The notes: generated from the sequence alone by a model not told the origin. A DNA stretch of 64,000 nucleotides from Nocardioides alkalitolerans DSM 16699 (GCF_000426525.1 NZ_KE384533.1:1094562-1158561), one strand, 5' to 3'. Counted from the first letter of the stretch, positions 27,874 through 36,402 are shown. Numbers and translations are program-made.

Positions 27874-27899
27874 GGTTTCGCCGCTCGAGCGGCGAAACC
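27874..27899. terminator. 26-bp palindrome between lacI-type gene and methyltransferase gene
   Basis: A perfect 26-bp palindrome (GGTTTCGCCGCTC and its complement, no loop) sits in the 103-bp gap between two convergent genes. It can form a hairpin with a short terminal loop in both transcripts, so it is most likely a bidirectional terminator. A dyad protein-binding site is a less likely reading. Confidence 0.75.
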
Positions 27900-27909
27900 T
27901 CCAGGTGGC

Positions 27910-28641
27910 TCAGAACCGCTTCCACCAGAGGTTGACGGCGTAGTCGACGCCGGTGCCCTCGTGCTCGGCGAGGATCGCGTCGGCGGTGGCCGGGTCGAAC
28001 TCGATGCGCACGACGGCTTCGAGGTCGGCGCGGCTGTCGAAGGTCCAGGCGATGTCGAGCGGCTCGCGGTTCCAGCCGTGCTGCGACCAGAAGCGCTCCT
28101 GGACCTCCGGCGGGTCGAGGTCCGGGTAGCCGCGCCGGAACCACCGGCCGAAGGTCGAGCGCGAGCCGTCGTTGTCGATGACGAAGGCGGTGCCCCCGCG
28201 TCGTACGACGCGTGCCAGCTCGGCCAGGCCGGGCTCGCAGCCCGGGCCGAAGAAGTAGGCCCACCGCGCCTGCACCACGTCGACCGAGCGGTCGGGCAGC
28301 GGGATCTCCTGGGCCGACCCGACGAGCACCTCGATGCCGGTCCGGCCCCGGGTGCGCCGGCGCGCCAGCATCGCGAGGTGGGGGTGGGGCTCGACGCCGA
28401 CGACCCGGGCGGCCCCGCCGCCGTACGCGTCGCCCGCGGCCCAGCGGGGCAGGTGGAACCCGGCGCCGCAGCCCAGGTCGAGCAGCGTGCGGCCCGACCA
28501 GTCGTCGATGCCGCGCATGGTGCGCTCGACGACCCCGGCCCGGTCGACGCCGGTGTTCTCCAGCTCGTACGTCGCCGTGTGCTCCCAGATGTTGGGGCTC
28601 GGGATCGTGCCCCGGGGCGCCCCGGGCGGGAGGGAGGTCAT
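27910..28641 (-). CDS. Class I SAM-dependent methyltransferase
   Basis: 243-residue Rossmann-fold methyltransferase of the Methyltransf_11 type. The SAM motif I is LLDLGCGAGFHLPRWA; motif II region is VGVEPHPHLAMLARRR, followed by EVLVGSAQEIPLPDRSVDVVQARWAYFF. The C-terminal 90 residues (RWFRRGYPDLDPPEVQERFWSQHGW region) are not characteristic of any named enzyme. Substrate unknown. ATG at 28641 has GGGAGG-like purines on the coding strand only weakly; an upstream GTG is possible. Same direction as the glyoxalase-like gene, 44 bp downstream of it. Confidence 0.85.
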   Translation of the reverse strand: MTSLPPGAPRGTIPSPNIWEHTATYELENTGVDRAGVVERTMRGIDDWSGRTLLDLGCGAGFHLPRWAAGDAYGGGAARVVGVEPHPHLAMLARRRTRGRTGIEVLVGSAQEIPLPDRSVDVVQARWAYFFGPGCEPGLAELARVVRRGGTAFVIDNDGSRSTFGRWFRRGYPDLDPPEVQERFWSQHGWNREPLDIAWTFDSRADLEAVVRIEFDPATADAILAEHEGTGVDYAVNLWWKRF

Positions 28642-28685
28642 CGACGGGAGGACGGCGCGGAGCCGGTGTCGCAGGCGGTGGCGGG

Positions 28686-29324
28686 TCAGATGCGGACGAG
28701 CCCGGCGGGCGTCTGCACCTGGACGGCGAGGACGCCGGGGGTGCCGTGCGGGGCGACCCACTCGACCTTGATGTCCTCGAGCGGGGACTCGACCGACTCG
28801 CCGAGCCACTCGCTCACGCGGTGCGGGTCGCCCGCGATCTCGAGGCAGGCCAAGGAGTAGTCCTGGTCGGCGCCGGCCCCCGGGTGCAGGTGGCGCGGCG
28901 ACTCCCAGTGCACGAAGAACGGCAGCTGCGGGTCGGCGATGAGGCCGTTGACACCGATCTGCTTCCAGGTGAGCTCGGTGCCGTCGGGGCGGTGCCGGTT
29001 GCCCTTGACCGCCGTGCGCCCGAGGCGCTTCTCGACGCGGCTGATGTCGCCGACCGCGACGACCCAGCCGAGCCACCCGCCGCCGAGGGCGGAGCGGGCG
29101 CGGACGGCCTGGCCGAACGGCGCCTTGTCGGAGGCCGGGTGGTCCAGCACCTCGACGACCTCGATGTAGGTGTCCCCGGCGAGGCCGAGGGTCATGTTCC
29201 GCGTGCCGAAGCGGGGGTGGACACCCCCGTCGACGAAGTCACGGCCGAGCAGCTTCCCGAGACGCTGGGCGGTGCCGGCCAGCCCGTCGGGGCCGGCGGC
29301 GTAGGAGAGATGGTCCAAGCGCAT
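28686..29324 (-). CDS. Glyoxalase-like (VOC superfamily) domain protein
   Basis: 212-residue protein of the glyoxalase-like type: starts MRLDHLSYAAG, followed by a DFVDGGVHPRFGTRNMTLGL strand pair and TYIEVVEVLDHP, the region where VOC proteins place metal-binding Glu/His. A second half repeats the fold less clearly. Function unknown; related actinobacterial proteins are annotated only as VOC or glyoxalase-like. Likely co-transcribed with the methyltransferase gene. Confidence 0.78.
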   Translation of the reverse strand: MRLDHLSYAAGPDGLAGTAQRLGKLLGRDFVDGGVHPRFGTRNMTLGLAGDTYIEVVEVLDHPASDKAPFGQAVRARSALGGGWLGWVVAVGDISRVEKRLGRTAVKGNRHRPDGTELTWKQIGVNGLIADPQLPFFVHWESPRHLHPGAGADQDYSLACLEIAGDPHRVSEWLGESVESPLEDIKVEWVAPHGTPGVLAVQVQTPAGLVRI

Positions 29325-29427
29325 GGGGAGATTCTCGGGGAGGCCCGACCGCGTGCCCGCGCCGGGGTTCAGGTCTCTTGACGTCGAGAGGCCGGGTGTC
29401 ATGACGGCACCGGGTGCCGTATGTGGC

Positions 29428-30234
29428 TCAGCGGGGGTCGGCGGGATGCAGCGCCAGCGCCGAGCGCGACCGCACGTGGGCCTCGCAGTGCGTCACGAGC
29501 GCGGCGTACCCGGCCGCCCCCATGAGCTCGGTGAGCTCCGCGGCGCTGGTGACGTAGAGCGGCTCCGGCGCGACGTGCGCGACGGGGTTGCCGGTGCAGT
29601 ACCAGTCCAGGTCGTGACCGCCCGGACCCCAGCCGCGGCGGTCGTACTCGGTGATGGTGACCTCGCTGTACGTCGTGCCGTCCGCCCGCTCGACGTCCCG
29701 GAACGTGCGGCGCAGCGGCAGCTGCCAGCACACGTCGGGCTTCGTCTCGAGCGGGTTGCGACCCTGCTGGAGCGCCAGCGAGTGCAGCGCGCAGCCCTCG
29801 CCGCCCGCGAAGCCCGGCCGGTTCGCGAAGACGCACGCCTCCTGGCCGTCGACCTCGATGGTGAGGGTCTTGCGCGCGCCCTCCTCGTCGGTCGTCACCC
29901 AGTGCTTGCGCTGGATCGTGCGCACGTCCGGGCGGTGCTGCCAGGTCGCGGCGTCGAGCTGCGCGACGTACGTCGCCACCCGGCGCTCGTCGTCGCGGTC
30001 GGAGAAGTGGGCGCCCAGCGTGCAGCAGCCGACGTCGGGGGCGCTCGCGTAGATGCCGGCGCAGCCGCCGCCGAAGATGCACGTGTAGGCGGAGGTCAGC
30101 CAGGTGAGGTCGCAGCGGAACACCTGCTCGGCGTCGTCGGGGTCGACGAACTCGACCCAGGCGCGCGCGAAGTCGAGGGGCACCTCGGGCGGCGGGGGAG
30201 CGGGGGAGGGGGAGGCCGGGGCCTGGTCGGGCAC
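29428..30234 (-). CDS. Cys-rich conserved actinobacterial protein, Rv0495c-like position
   Basis: 268-residue protein with a cysteine-rich N-terminal third (RCDLTWL, TCIFGGGCAGI, VGCCTLGAHF) and further Cys in QEACVF and EGCALHSLAL, arranged like a metal- or cluster-binding site. It is divergent from ppx exactly as Rv0495c is in M. tuberculosis, and I take it as the counterpart. Its biochemical function is not clear. The GTG at 30234 is chosen because TACGCT lies six bases before it; a GTG at 30255 would overlap that box. The first 20 residues are Pro/Ala-rich and probably disordered. Confidence 0.8.
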   Translation of the reverse strand: MPDQAPASPSPAPPPPEVPLDFARAWVEFVDPDDAEQVFRCDLTWLTSAYTCIFGGGCAGIYASAPDVGCCTLGAHFSDRDDERRVATYVAQLDAATWQHRPDVRTIQRKHWVTTDEEGARKTLTIEVDGQEACVFANRPGFAGGEGCALHSLALQQGRNPLETKPDVCWQLPLRRTFRDVERADGTTYSEVTITEYDRRGWGPGGHDLDWYCTGNPVAHVAPEPLYVTSAAELTELMGAAGYAALVTHCEAHVRSRSALALHPADPR

Positions 30235-30289
30235 GGCGACAGCGTACGTCCGCACCGCAGCACGGGCCGTGCAGCGCTACCGTTGCCCC

Positions 30290-30313
30290 ATGGCGGGTGT
30301 GAGGCAGGCATGA
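30290..30313 (+). CDS. Seven-codon leader ORF coupled to ppx
   Basis: ATG at 30290 opens a 7-codon frame (MAGVRQA) whose TGA overlaps the ppx ATG at 30310. A TACCGT -10 box (30278-30283) is placed so that transcription would begin at or next to this ATG, making it a leaderless mini-ORF. GAGGCAG inside it can serve as the ppx ribosome binding site. Translation is inferred from spacing only. Confidence 0.45.
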   Translation: MAGVRQA

Positions 30314-31245
30314 GGCTCGGAGTGCTCGACATCGGGTCCAACACGGGGCACCTGCTCGTCGTGGACGCCCACGGGGGCGCGGCGCCGCTCCCGGCGTACT
30401 CCTACAAGGAGCCGCTGCGGCTGGCGGAGCACCTCGACGCGAGCGGGGCGGTGACCCAGGTGGGTGTCGACGCGCTCGTCGCGTTCACCGCCCAGGCGCA
30501 GGTCGTCGCGGAGGACAAGGGCTGCGAGGAGATGCTGCCGTTCGCCACCTCCGCGGTCCGCGACGCCACCAACTCCGACGCCGTGCTCGCCGAGGTCGAG
30601 GCCCGCACCGGGCTGCGCCTCAGCGTGCTCGCGGGCGAGGACGAGGCCCGCCTCACCTTCCTCGCCGTGCGCCGCTGGTTCGGCTGGTCGGCCGGCCGGC
30701 TCGCCGTCTTCGACATCGGCGGCGGCTCGCTCGAGATCGCCGGCGGCTCCGACGAGGCCCCCGACGTGGCGTGGTCGCTGCCGCTGGGCGCCGCCCGCCT
30801 GGCCCGCGAGTTCTTCGCGCACGGCGTGCCCGACGAGGAGCACGTGCGCGCCCTGCGCCGACGCATCCGCGCCGACATCGCACGCGACGCCGGCAACCTG
30901 CTGCGCGCCGGTACGCCGGACCGCGCGGCCGCCTCCTCCAAGACCTTCCGCTCGCTCGCCCGCATCTGCGGCGCCGCGCCGTCGTCCGAGGGCCATCTCG
31001 TGCCGCGGCTGCTGCCGGCCCAGGCGCTGTCGGAGTGGATCCCCAAGCTGATGGCGATGAGCGACGACGAGCTGGCCGACCTGCCGGGCGTCTCGCCGAG
31101 CCGCACCCACCAGATCGTGCCGGGGGCGCTCGTCGCCGAGGCCGTGATGGACATCTTCGGCCTCGAGTGCCTCGAGATCTGCCCGTGGGCGCTGCGCGAG
31201 GGCGTCATCATCGAACGCTTCGACCAGCTGAGCATCCTCGGTTGA
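30310..31245 (+). CDS. ppx: Ppx/GppA-family exopolyphosphatase
   Basis: 311-residue phosphatase of the ASKHA fold that removes terminal phosphate from polyphosphate and/or pppGpp. Motifs: LDIGSNTGHLLVVD (phosphate-1), the catalytic Glu region ATSAVRDATNSD, and VFDIGGGSLEIAGG (phosphate-2). Single Ppx/GppA domain without the C-terminal HD domain of E. coli Ppx, as in M. tuberculosis Rv0496. It counteracts polyphosphate kinase at 18674. Start at 30310 overlaps the leader ORF stop; its stop overlaps the next gene's TTG start. Confidence 0.95.
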   Translation: MRLGVLDIGSNTGHLLVVDAHGGAAPLPAYSYKEPLRLAEHLDASGAVTQVGVDALVAFTAQAQVVAEDKGCEEMLPFATSAVRDATNSDAVLAEVEARTGLRLSVLAGEDEARLTFLAVRRWFGWSAGRLAVFDIGGGSLEIAGGSDEAPDVAWSLPLGAARLAREFFAHGVPDEEHVRALRRRIRADIARDAGNLLRAGTPDRAAASSKTFRSLARICGAAPSSEGHLVPRLLPAQALSEWIPKLMAMSDDELADLPGVSPSRTHQIVPGALVAEAVMDIFGLECLEICPWALREGVIIERFDQLSILG

Positions 31246-32063
31246 CGACGCGCTCGCGGCCGGGTGCGCCGCACGTCGGGCTCTCGAGCTCCTCGGTCTA
31301 CCCCGAGGGGACGGCCCGGGCGTTCGCCTACGCCGCCGAGCTCGGCTACGACGCCGTCGAGGTGATGGTGGGCATGGACGCGCTCAGCCAGCAGACCTCC
31401 GCGGTGGCCCAGCTCGTCGAGCAGCACGACGTGCCCGTCTGTGCCGTGCACGCGCCGTGCCTGCTCTTCACGCAGCGGGTCTGGGGCCTCGAGCCGTGGG
31501 GCAAGCTGCAGCGCTCGGCGGAGATGGCGCAGGCCCTCGGCGCCGACGTGGTCGTCGTGCACCCGCCGTTCCGCTGGCAGCGCGAGTACGCCCGGGACTT
31601 CGTCAACGGCATCGCCGCGCTCGAGGAGTCGAGCGGCATCGCGTTCGCCGTCGAGAACATGTATCCGTGGAAGGCGACGCCGCGGAAGGGCACGACCAAG
31701 GGGATGGAGATGTACGTCCCCGGCTGGGACCCGTCCGAGGAGAACTACGCCAACACCACCCTCGACCTCTCCCACGCGGCCACCGCCGGGTCGGACCCCG
31801 TCGCGATGGCCGAGCGCCTCGGCCGCCGGCTGCGCCACCTGCACCTGACCGACGGGTCGGGATCGGCGAAGGACGAGCACCTCGTGCCCGGGCGCGGCGT
31901 GACCGGGGCCGCGGGCCTGCTCCGCCACCTCGCCGGCACCGGCTTCGACGGCCACGTCGTGCTCGAGATCAATACCCGCAAGGCCGCCGGGCCGGAGCAG
32001 CGCGAGGCCGACCTCGCGGAGTCGCTGGCGTTCGCACGCGAGCACTTCACCCTCGAGGACTGA
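31242..32063 (+). CDS. TIM-barrel xylose-isomerase/AP-endonuclease-2-like protein (Rv0498-like)
   Basis: 273-residue sugar phosphate isomerase/epimerase-type TIM barrel. Typical strands with metal-ligand candidates: AVHAPCLLF, DVVVVHPPF, AFAVENMYPW (Glu), LDLSHA (Asp-His), LRHLHLTDG, VPGRG and VVLEIN (Glu). Substrate unknown. The only plausible start is TTG at 31242, which overlaps the ppx stop (TTGA); no ATG or GTG lies between there and the first conserved strand. Gene order ppx-TIM barrel-proC matches Rv0496-Rv0498-Rv0500. Confidence 0.85.
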   Translation: MTTRSRPGAPHVGLSSSSVYPEGTARAFAYAAELGYDAVEVMVGMDALSQQTSAVAQLVEQHDVPVCAVHAPCLLFTQRVWGLEPWGKLQRSAEMAQALGADVVVVHPPFRWQREYARDFVNGIAALEESSGIAFAVENMYPWKATPRKGTTKGMEMYVPGWDPSEENYANTTLDLSHAATAGSDPVAMAERLGRRLRHLHLTDGSGSAKDEHLVPGRGVTGAAGLLRHLAGTGFDGHVVLEINTRKAAGPEQREADLAESLAFAREHFTLED

Positions 32064-32114
32064 CCGGGCGCGACCCCCGACGGGGCCGCAGCGCCGAGGG
32101 GTAGCGTGACGGGC

Positions 32115-33050
32115 ATGTCCCTCCTGCGACAGCCCCTCCTCGCCCTCTCCCGCAGCGAGCAGGTCAAGCGCGCCGTCTCCACGCTGCCCGTCTCGGCGGC
32201 GGTCGTGCGCGGCTACGTGCCGGGCGAGACGGAGGACGACGCCGTCGCCGCCACCGCGGCGCTCGTCGACGACGGCCTGCTGGTGACGCTCGACTTCCTC
32301 GGCGAGGACACGGTCGAGGCCGCTCAGGCGGAGGCGACCACGACGACGTACCTGGGGCTGCTCGAGGCTCTCGCCGCCCGCGGGATGGCGCGCCGTGCGG
32401 AGGTCTCGCTCAAGCTCAGCGCGGTCGGCCGCGCGCTGCCCGACGGGGGCTTCGACCTGGCGCTCGAGAACGCCCACCGGGTCGCCGCCGCGGCCCGGGC
32501 GGTGGGCACGACCGTCACCCTCGACATGGAGGACCACGCCTCCGTCGACGACACGCTCGCGATCCTGCGCGAGGTGCGCAAGGAGTTCCCCGAGACCGGC
32601 GCGGTGCTTCAGTCCTACCTCCACCGCACCGAGTCCGACGCGCGCGACCTCGCCTACGAGGGCTCGCGGGTGCGGCTCTGCAAGGGCGCGTACGACGAGC
32701 CCAGCTCGGTCGCGTTCCGGGAGCGCACCGAGGTCGACAAGTCCTACGTGCGCTGCCTGCGCGTGCTCATGGCCAGCCAGGCCTACCCGATGATCGCGAC
32801 GCACGACCCGCGGCTGGTGCGCGTCGCGCAGTCGCTCGCCAGCCGCCACGGCCGCCACCAGGGCACCTACGAGTTCCAGATGCTCTACGGCATCCGCCCC
32901 ACCGAGCAGCTCCGCCTGGCCGAGAGCGGCGAGGCCATGCGGGTCTACGTGCCGTACGGCACCGACTGGTACGGCTACCTCACCCGTCGGCTCGCCGAGC
33001 GACCGCAGAACCTGTCACTCTTCCTCACGTCGTTGGTCTCGAAGAAGTAG
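32115..33050 (+). CDS. Proline dehydrogenase (monofunctional)
   Basis: FAD enzyme oxidising proline to pyrroline-5-carboxylate, 311 residues, the stand-alone (PutB-like) form. PRODH signatures: TLDMEDH, AVLQSYLHRTESDA, RLCKGAYDEP, MIATHDPRLV and YEFQMLYGIRP, ending with the RLAERPQN segment. ATG at 32115 lies seven bases after a TAGCGT -10 box (32102-32107), so the message is probably leaderless. It stands next to proC, which runs the reverse direction of the pathway. No P5C dehydrogenase gene is adjacent. Confidence 0.94.
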   Translation: MSLLRQPLLALSRSEQVKRAVSTLPVSAAVVRGYVPGETEDDAVAATAALVDDGLLVTLDFLGEDTVEAAQAEATTTTYLGLLEALAARGMARRAEVSLKLSAVGRALPDGGFDLALENAHRVAAAARAVGTTVTLDMEDHASVDDTLAILREVRKEFPETGAVLQSYLHRTESDARDLAYEGSRVRLCKGAYDEPSSVAFRERTEVDKSYVRCLRVLMASQAYPMIATHDPRLVRVAQSLASRHGRHQGTYEFQMLYGIRPTEQLRLAESGEAMRVYVPYGTDWYGYLTRRLAERPQNLSLFLTSLVSKK

Positions 33051-33088
33051 ACCCGCCCGCCCGCACCACCAGCCCGAAGCAGGAGCCC

Positions 33089-33949
33089 GTGACCACACCC
33101 CCCACGACCGATCTGCCCACCGGTCAGCCCACCGGTCAGCCCGACGCCACCCTCACCGCGGTGATCGGCGCGGGCGTGATGGGCGAGACCCTGCTCTCGG
33201 GCCTCATCCGGGCCGGTCGACCGGTCGACCGCCTGCTGGTCGGCGAGAAGCGGCCGGAGCGCGCCGAGGAGCTGCGCGGCCGGTACGGCGTGGAGGTCGC
33301 CGGCAACGTCGAGGTCACCGAGCGGGCCCGCACGGTCGTGCTCGTGGTGAAGCCGCAGGACATGGCCGCGGTCGTCGACGAGATCGCGCCGTCGCTGCGC
33401 CCCGGGCACCTCGTCGTGTCGCTGGCCGCCGGCATCACGACGGCGTTCATCGAGGCGCGCGTGCCCGACGGCGTCGCCGTCGTGCGGGTCATGCCGAACA
33501 CCCCGGCCCTGGTCGACGAGGGCATGTCGGCCGTCTCCGGCGGCTCGCTGGCGAGCGAGGAGGACCTCGCCGAGGTCGAGGGCCTGCTCAGCGCGACGGG
33601 CAAGGTGCTCCGCATCCCCGAGAAGCAGCAGGACGCGGTCACCGCCATCTCCGGCTCCGGCCCCGCCTACCTCTTCTTCGTCGTCGAGTCGATGATCGAG
33701 GCCGGCGTGCACCTCGGGCTGCCCCGCTCGACCGCCACCGACCTCGTGGTGCAGACCGTGGTCGGCTCGGCCACGATGCTCCGCGAGACCGGCACCCACC
33801 CCACGGTGCTGCGCGAGCAGGTCACCTCCCCGGCGGGCACGACGGCCGCCGCCCTCCGCGAGCTCGAGATCCACGGGGTGCGGGCCGCGTTCCTCGCCGC
33901 CATGGAGGCCGCCCGCAACCGCTCGCAGGCGCTGGCCGGCGGCGCCTGA
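33089..33949 (+). CDS. proC: Pyrroline-5-carboxylate reductase
   Basis: Final step of proline biosynthesis: NAD(P)H-dependent reduction of P5C. 286 residues: Rossmann motif VIGAGVMGETLLSG after a 20-residue variable leader containing a TGQPTGQP repeat, RVMPNTPALV, the VTAISGSGPAYLFFV helix of the dimer domain, and the ProC signature TSPAGTTAAALRELE. GTG at 33089 has GCAGGAG upstream. Orthologous in position to Rv0500. Confidence 0.96.
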   Translation: MTTPPTTDLPTGQPTGQPDATLTAVIGAGVMGETLLSGLIRAGRPVDRLLVGEKRPERAEELRGRYGVEVAGNVEVTERARTVVLVVKPQDMAAVVDEIAPSLRPGHLVVSLAAGITTAFIEARVPDGVAVVRVMPNTPALVDEGMSAVSGGSLASEEDLAEVEGLLSATGKVLRIPEKQQDAVTAISGSGPAYLFFVVESMIEAGVHLGLPRSTATDLVVQTVVGSATMLRETGTHPTVLREQVTSPAGTTAAALRELEIHGVRAAFLAAMEAARNRSQALAGGA

Positions 33950-33961
33950 GACTCAGGCGCC
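33941..33961. terminator. Hairpin overlapping both stop codons of proC and the HAD gene
   Basis: A perfect 21-nt inverted repeat (GGCGCCTGAG, one central A, then its complement) contains the TGA of proC (33947-33949) and the TCA complement of the HAD stop (33953-33955). The two convergent genes end only 3 bp apart, so the shared hairpin probably ends both transcripts. Confidence 0.75.
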
Positions 33962-34645
33962 CGCGAACTCCAGCTCGTCGAGGGAGCGCACGCGGCGCAC
34001 GCCGACGCCGCGGTGCTCGTCGTACCGGTCGAGCAGCACGGCCGAGAGGCCCGCGCCGACCGCGCCCCGCACGTCGTTGGCGACCGAGTCGCCGACCATG
34101 AGGCAGGCCTCGGGGCGCACCCCGAGCGCGGCGCAGGCCGCCGCGTAGGCCCGTGGGTCGGGCTTGGCCGCCGGCAGTGCGGACGAGGCGAGCAGCGGCA
34201 CGCCCAGCTCGTCGAGCAGGGCCGCGAGGCCGGTGCGCTCCACCTTGCGGCGCTGCTGTCGGGCGTCGCCGTTGGTGAGGACCCCGACGGCCAGACCCGC
34301 GCGACGGGCCCGTCGCACCACGCGGCGGGCGTCGTCGAACGCGCGCCACGCCGACTGGTAGCCCACGAGGTAGCCCGCGAACGCCTCGTCGGCGGCGACG
34401 TCGGAGCGCAGGTCGAGGTGGGGGAGGAAGCCGCGCACGCGGGCCCGGCGCTGCTCGGCGAACGTCAGCTCGCCCCGTTGGTAGGCGGTGTAGTGGCGCA
34501 TCTCGAGCGCGGTCCACCGCGTCGCGACGTCGTCGGGCGCGTCGACCACCCCCATGCCGGCCGCCCAGGCGTCGAGCCCGGCGCGGGCGGCGCCCCGGTG
34601 GTCGACCAGGGTGTCGTCGAGGTCGAACAGCACACCGGTCAGCAC
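33953..34645 (-). CDS. HAD-superfamily hydrolase
   Basis: 230-residue haloacid-dehalogenase-type phosphatase with a C1 helical cap. Motif I FDLDDTLVDH (nucleophile Asp and acid Asp), motif II GVLTNGDA, motif III Lys (AAKPDPRAYAAA) and motif IV MVGDSVANDVRGA are intact. GTG at 34645 is preferred: a CACACT box lies seven bases upstream, as before the helicase gene. Substrate unknown; members include phosphoglycolate and nucleotide phosphatases. Confidence 0.88.
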   Translation of the reverse strand: MLTGVLFDLDDTLVDHRGAARAGLDAWAAGMGVVDAPDDVATRWTALEMRHYTAYQRGELTFAEQRRARVRGFLPHLDLRSDVAADEAFAGYLVGYQSAWRAFDDARRVVRRARRAGLAVGVLTNGDARQQRRKVERTGLAALLDELGVPLLASSALPAAKPDPRAYAAACAALGVRPEACLMVGDSVANDVRGAVGAGLSAVLLDRYDEHRGVGVRRVRSLDELEFAGA

Positions 34646-34803
34646 CCGTCGGAGTGTGCCAGCGGCCACCGACAACGCGCACCCGGACGCGCGGTGACGC
34701 CCGACTCACCGCCCGCCTCACCTGCCACCTCACCGTCCGACCCGCCGCGCCCGGGCGGCACCCCGGGAGCGCGGCCGGTGGGGTGCGACTAGCGTCGTGC
34801 GGC

Positions 34804-35994
34804 ATGACGGGCTGCGGCGGGCGCACGACGGTGGTGCACGACGACTCCCTCGTCGCCTACGACTTCGGCCCGGGCCACCCCATGAGCCCGCTGCGGGTCG
34901 ACCTCACGATGCGGCTCGCGGCCGAGCTCGGGGTCACCGGACCGGGCGGGCTCGAGCTGGTGCGGGCACCGATGGCGTCGGCCGACCTCATCGGCACCGT
35001 GCACACCCCGTCGCTGATCGAGACGATGGAGCGCCTCGGCACCCGCGGCGGCCACGACCTCGCCCACGGCCTCGGCACCGACGACAACCCCGTGTTCCGC
35101 GACATGCACGTCGCCGGGGCCCACGTGGTCGGCGCGACCCACGAGGCGTTCCGGCAGGTGTGGTCGGGCGAGTCGGTGCACAGCGCCTCGATCTCCGGCG
35201 GCCTCCACCACGCGATGCGCGACCGGTCGAGCGGCTTCTGCCTCTACAACGACGTGGCCGTGGGCATCACGTCGCTCCTCGACGCGGGCGCGCAGCGCGT
35301 CGCGTACGTCGACGTCGACGTGCACCACGGCGACGGCGTGGAGCAGATCTTCTGGAACGACCCGCGCGTGCTGACGGTGTCGCTGCACGAGTCCGGCCGC
35401 ACCCTCTTCCCGGGCACCGGGTGGGCCGACGAGACGGGTGGTCCCGACGCCCCCGGTACGGCGGTCAACGTCGCCCTGCCGGCCGGCACCGGCGACGGGG
35501 GCTGGCTGCGGGCCTTCCACGCGGTCGTGCCGCAGGTGCTCCGGGCGTGGCAGCCCGAGGTGCTGGTGACGCAGCACGGGTGCGACTCGCACGTGGAGGA
35601 CCCGCTCGCGAACCTCCTGGTCAGCCTCGACGGCCAGCGCTCGACGTACGGCGCGCTCCACGACCTGGCCCACGAGCTCTGCGGGGGCCGCTGGGTGGTC
35701 ACGGGCGGGGGCGGGTACGCCGTGGTCGACGTCGTGCCCCGGGCGTGGACGCACCTCCTCGGCATCGTCGCGGGCCGCCCCGTCGACGCGACGACGGCCA
35801 CCCCGGAGGGCTGGCGCGAGCACGTGCGGCTGGTGGCGGGTCGGGCCGCGCCGTACCGCATGACCGACGGACGGGACGCCGCCTGGACCCCGTGGCGCGG
35901 GAGGTCGACGACCTGGCTCGACCAGGCGATCACGGCCACCCGGGACGGCGTCTTCCCGGCGCTCGGGCTGCCGCCGCGCGACCCGACGCTGTGA
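34804..35994 (+). CDS. AcuC-like histone deacetylase superfamily protein
   Basis: 396-residue zinc-dependent deacetylase of the class I/II HDAC fold, closest in style to AcuC, which deacetylates acetyl-CoA synthetase. Visible motifs: GLHHAMRDRSSGFCLYND (His dyad and substrate pocket), YVDVDVHHGDGVEQIF (Asp and His zinc ligands, about 168-182), SLHESGRTLFPGTG, and VTQHGCDSH (second Asp ligand). ATG at 34804 follows TAGCGT (34790-34795) by eight bases. The partner acetyltransferase (AcuA) and acs genes are not in the window. Confidence 0.9.
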   Translation: MTGCGGRTTVVHDDSLVAYDFGPGHPMSPLRVDLTMRLAAELGVTGPGGLELVRAPMASADLIGTVHTPSLIETMERLGTRGGHDLAHGLGTDDNPVFRDMHVAGAHVVGATHEAFRQVWSGESVHSASISGGLHHAMRDRSSGFCLYNDVAVGITSLLDAGAQRVAYVDVDVHHGDGVEQIFWNDPRVLTVSLHESGRTLFPGTGWADETGGPDAPGTAVNVALPAGTGDGGWLRAFHAVVPQVLRAWQPEVLVTQHGCDSHVEDPLANLLVSLDGQRSTYGALHDLAHELCGGRWVVTGGGGYAVVDVVPRAWTHLLGIVAGRPVDATTATPEGWREHVRLVAGRAAPYRMTDGRDAAWTPWRGRSTTWLDQAITATRDGVFPALGLPPRDPTL

Positions 35995-36192
35995 GTCGCC
36001 TGTGAGCGAATCCCACCGGTGTGAGTCGGCCTCCGGAACGTTCCGCAACGCGACACGCCGATGAAGTGGCGATTTATCTCGTCCACTCTTCCCCATCAGT
36101 CACACGAGGCTCTATTCTCACGGCAACCTCGTAGGTGAGCGGGGAGAGGCACGGGCGGAGCGCCGGTGCCTGGACAGAGAGAGCGGTGCAGC

Positions 36193-36402
36193 ATGGTGGT
36201 CGACGGCCCCACGGGAGACATCTCCGGCGTCAAGTTCCTGACGGTCGCCGAGGTGGCTGCCGTCATGCGTGTCTCGAAGATGACCGTCTACCGGATGCTC
36301 CACGACGGCACCCTGCCCGCCGTCCGCGTCGGCCGGTCGTTCCGCGTCAAGCAGGAGGACGTCGACGAGTTCCTCCGCAAGAGCTTCTACGACGCCGGCT
36401 GA
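36193..36402 (+). CDS. Excisionase-family helix-turn-helix protein (Rv0500A-like)
   Basis: 69-residue MerR/excisionase-type winged HTH DNA-binding protein: KFLTVAEVAAVMRVSKMTVYRMLHDGTLPAVRVGRSFRVKQEDVDEFL is the conserved core (given as two overlapping halves, FLTVAEVAAVMRVSKMTVYR and GTLPAVRVGRSFRV). Same gene context as Rv0500A, directly before bS22. ATG at 36193 has AGAGAGCGG upstream; an in-frame GTG at 36166 is less well placed. The 198-bp region upstream is the least GC-rich part of this stretch and contains TATTCT (36113-36118), a possible -10. Probably a small transcription factor linked to development in relatives. Confidence 0.88.
   Translation: MVVDGPTGDISGVKFLTVAEVAAVMRVSKMTVYRMLHDGTLPAVRVGRSFRVKQEDVDEFLRKSFYDAG

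Noticed and set aside
27874..27899. 26-bp palindrome as operator of the LacI-type regulator
   Set aside because: It lies downstream of the gene between convergent stops rather than in a promoter, so a terminator is the simpler reading.
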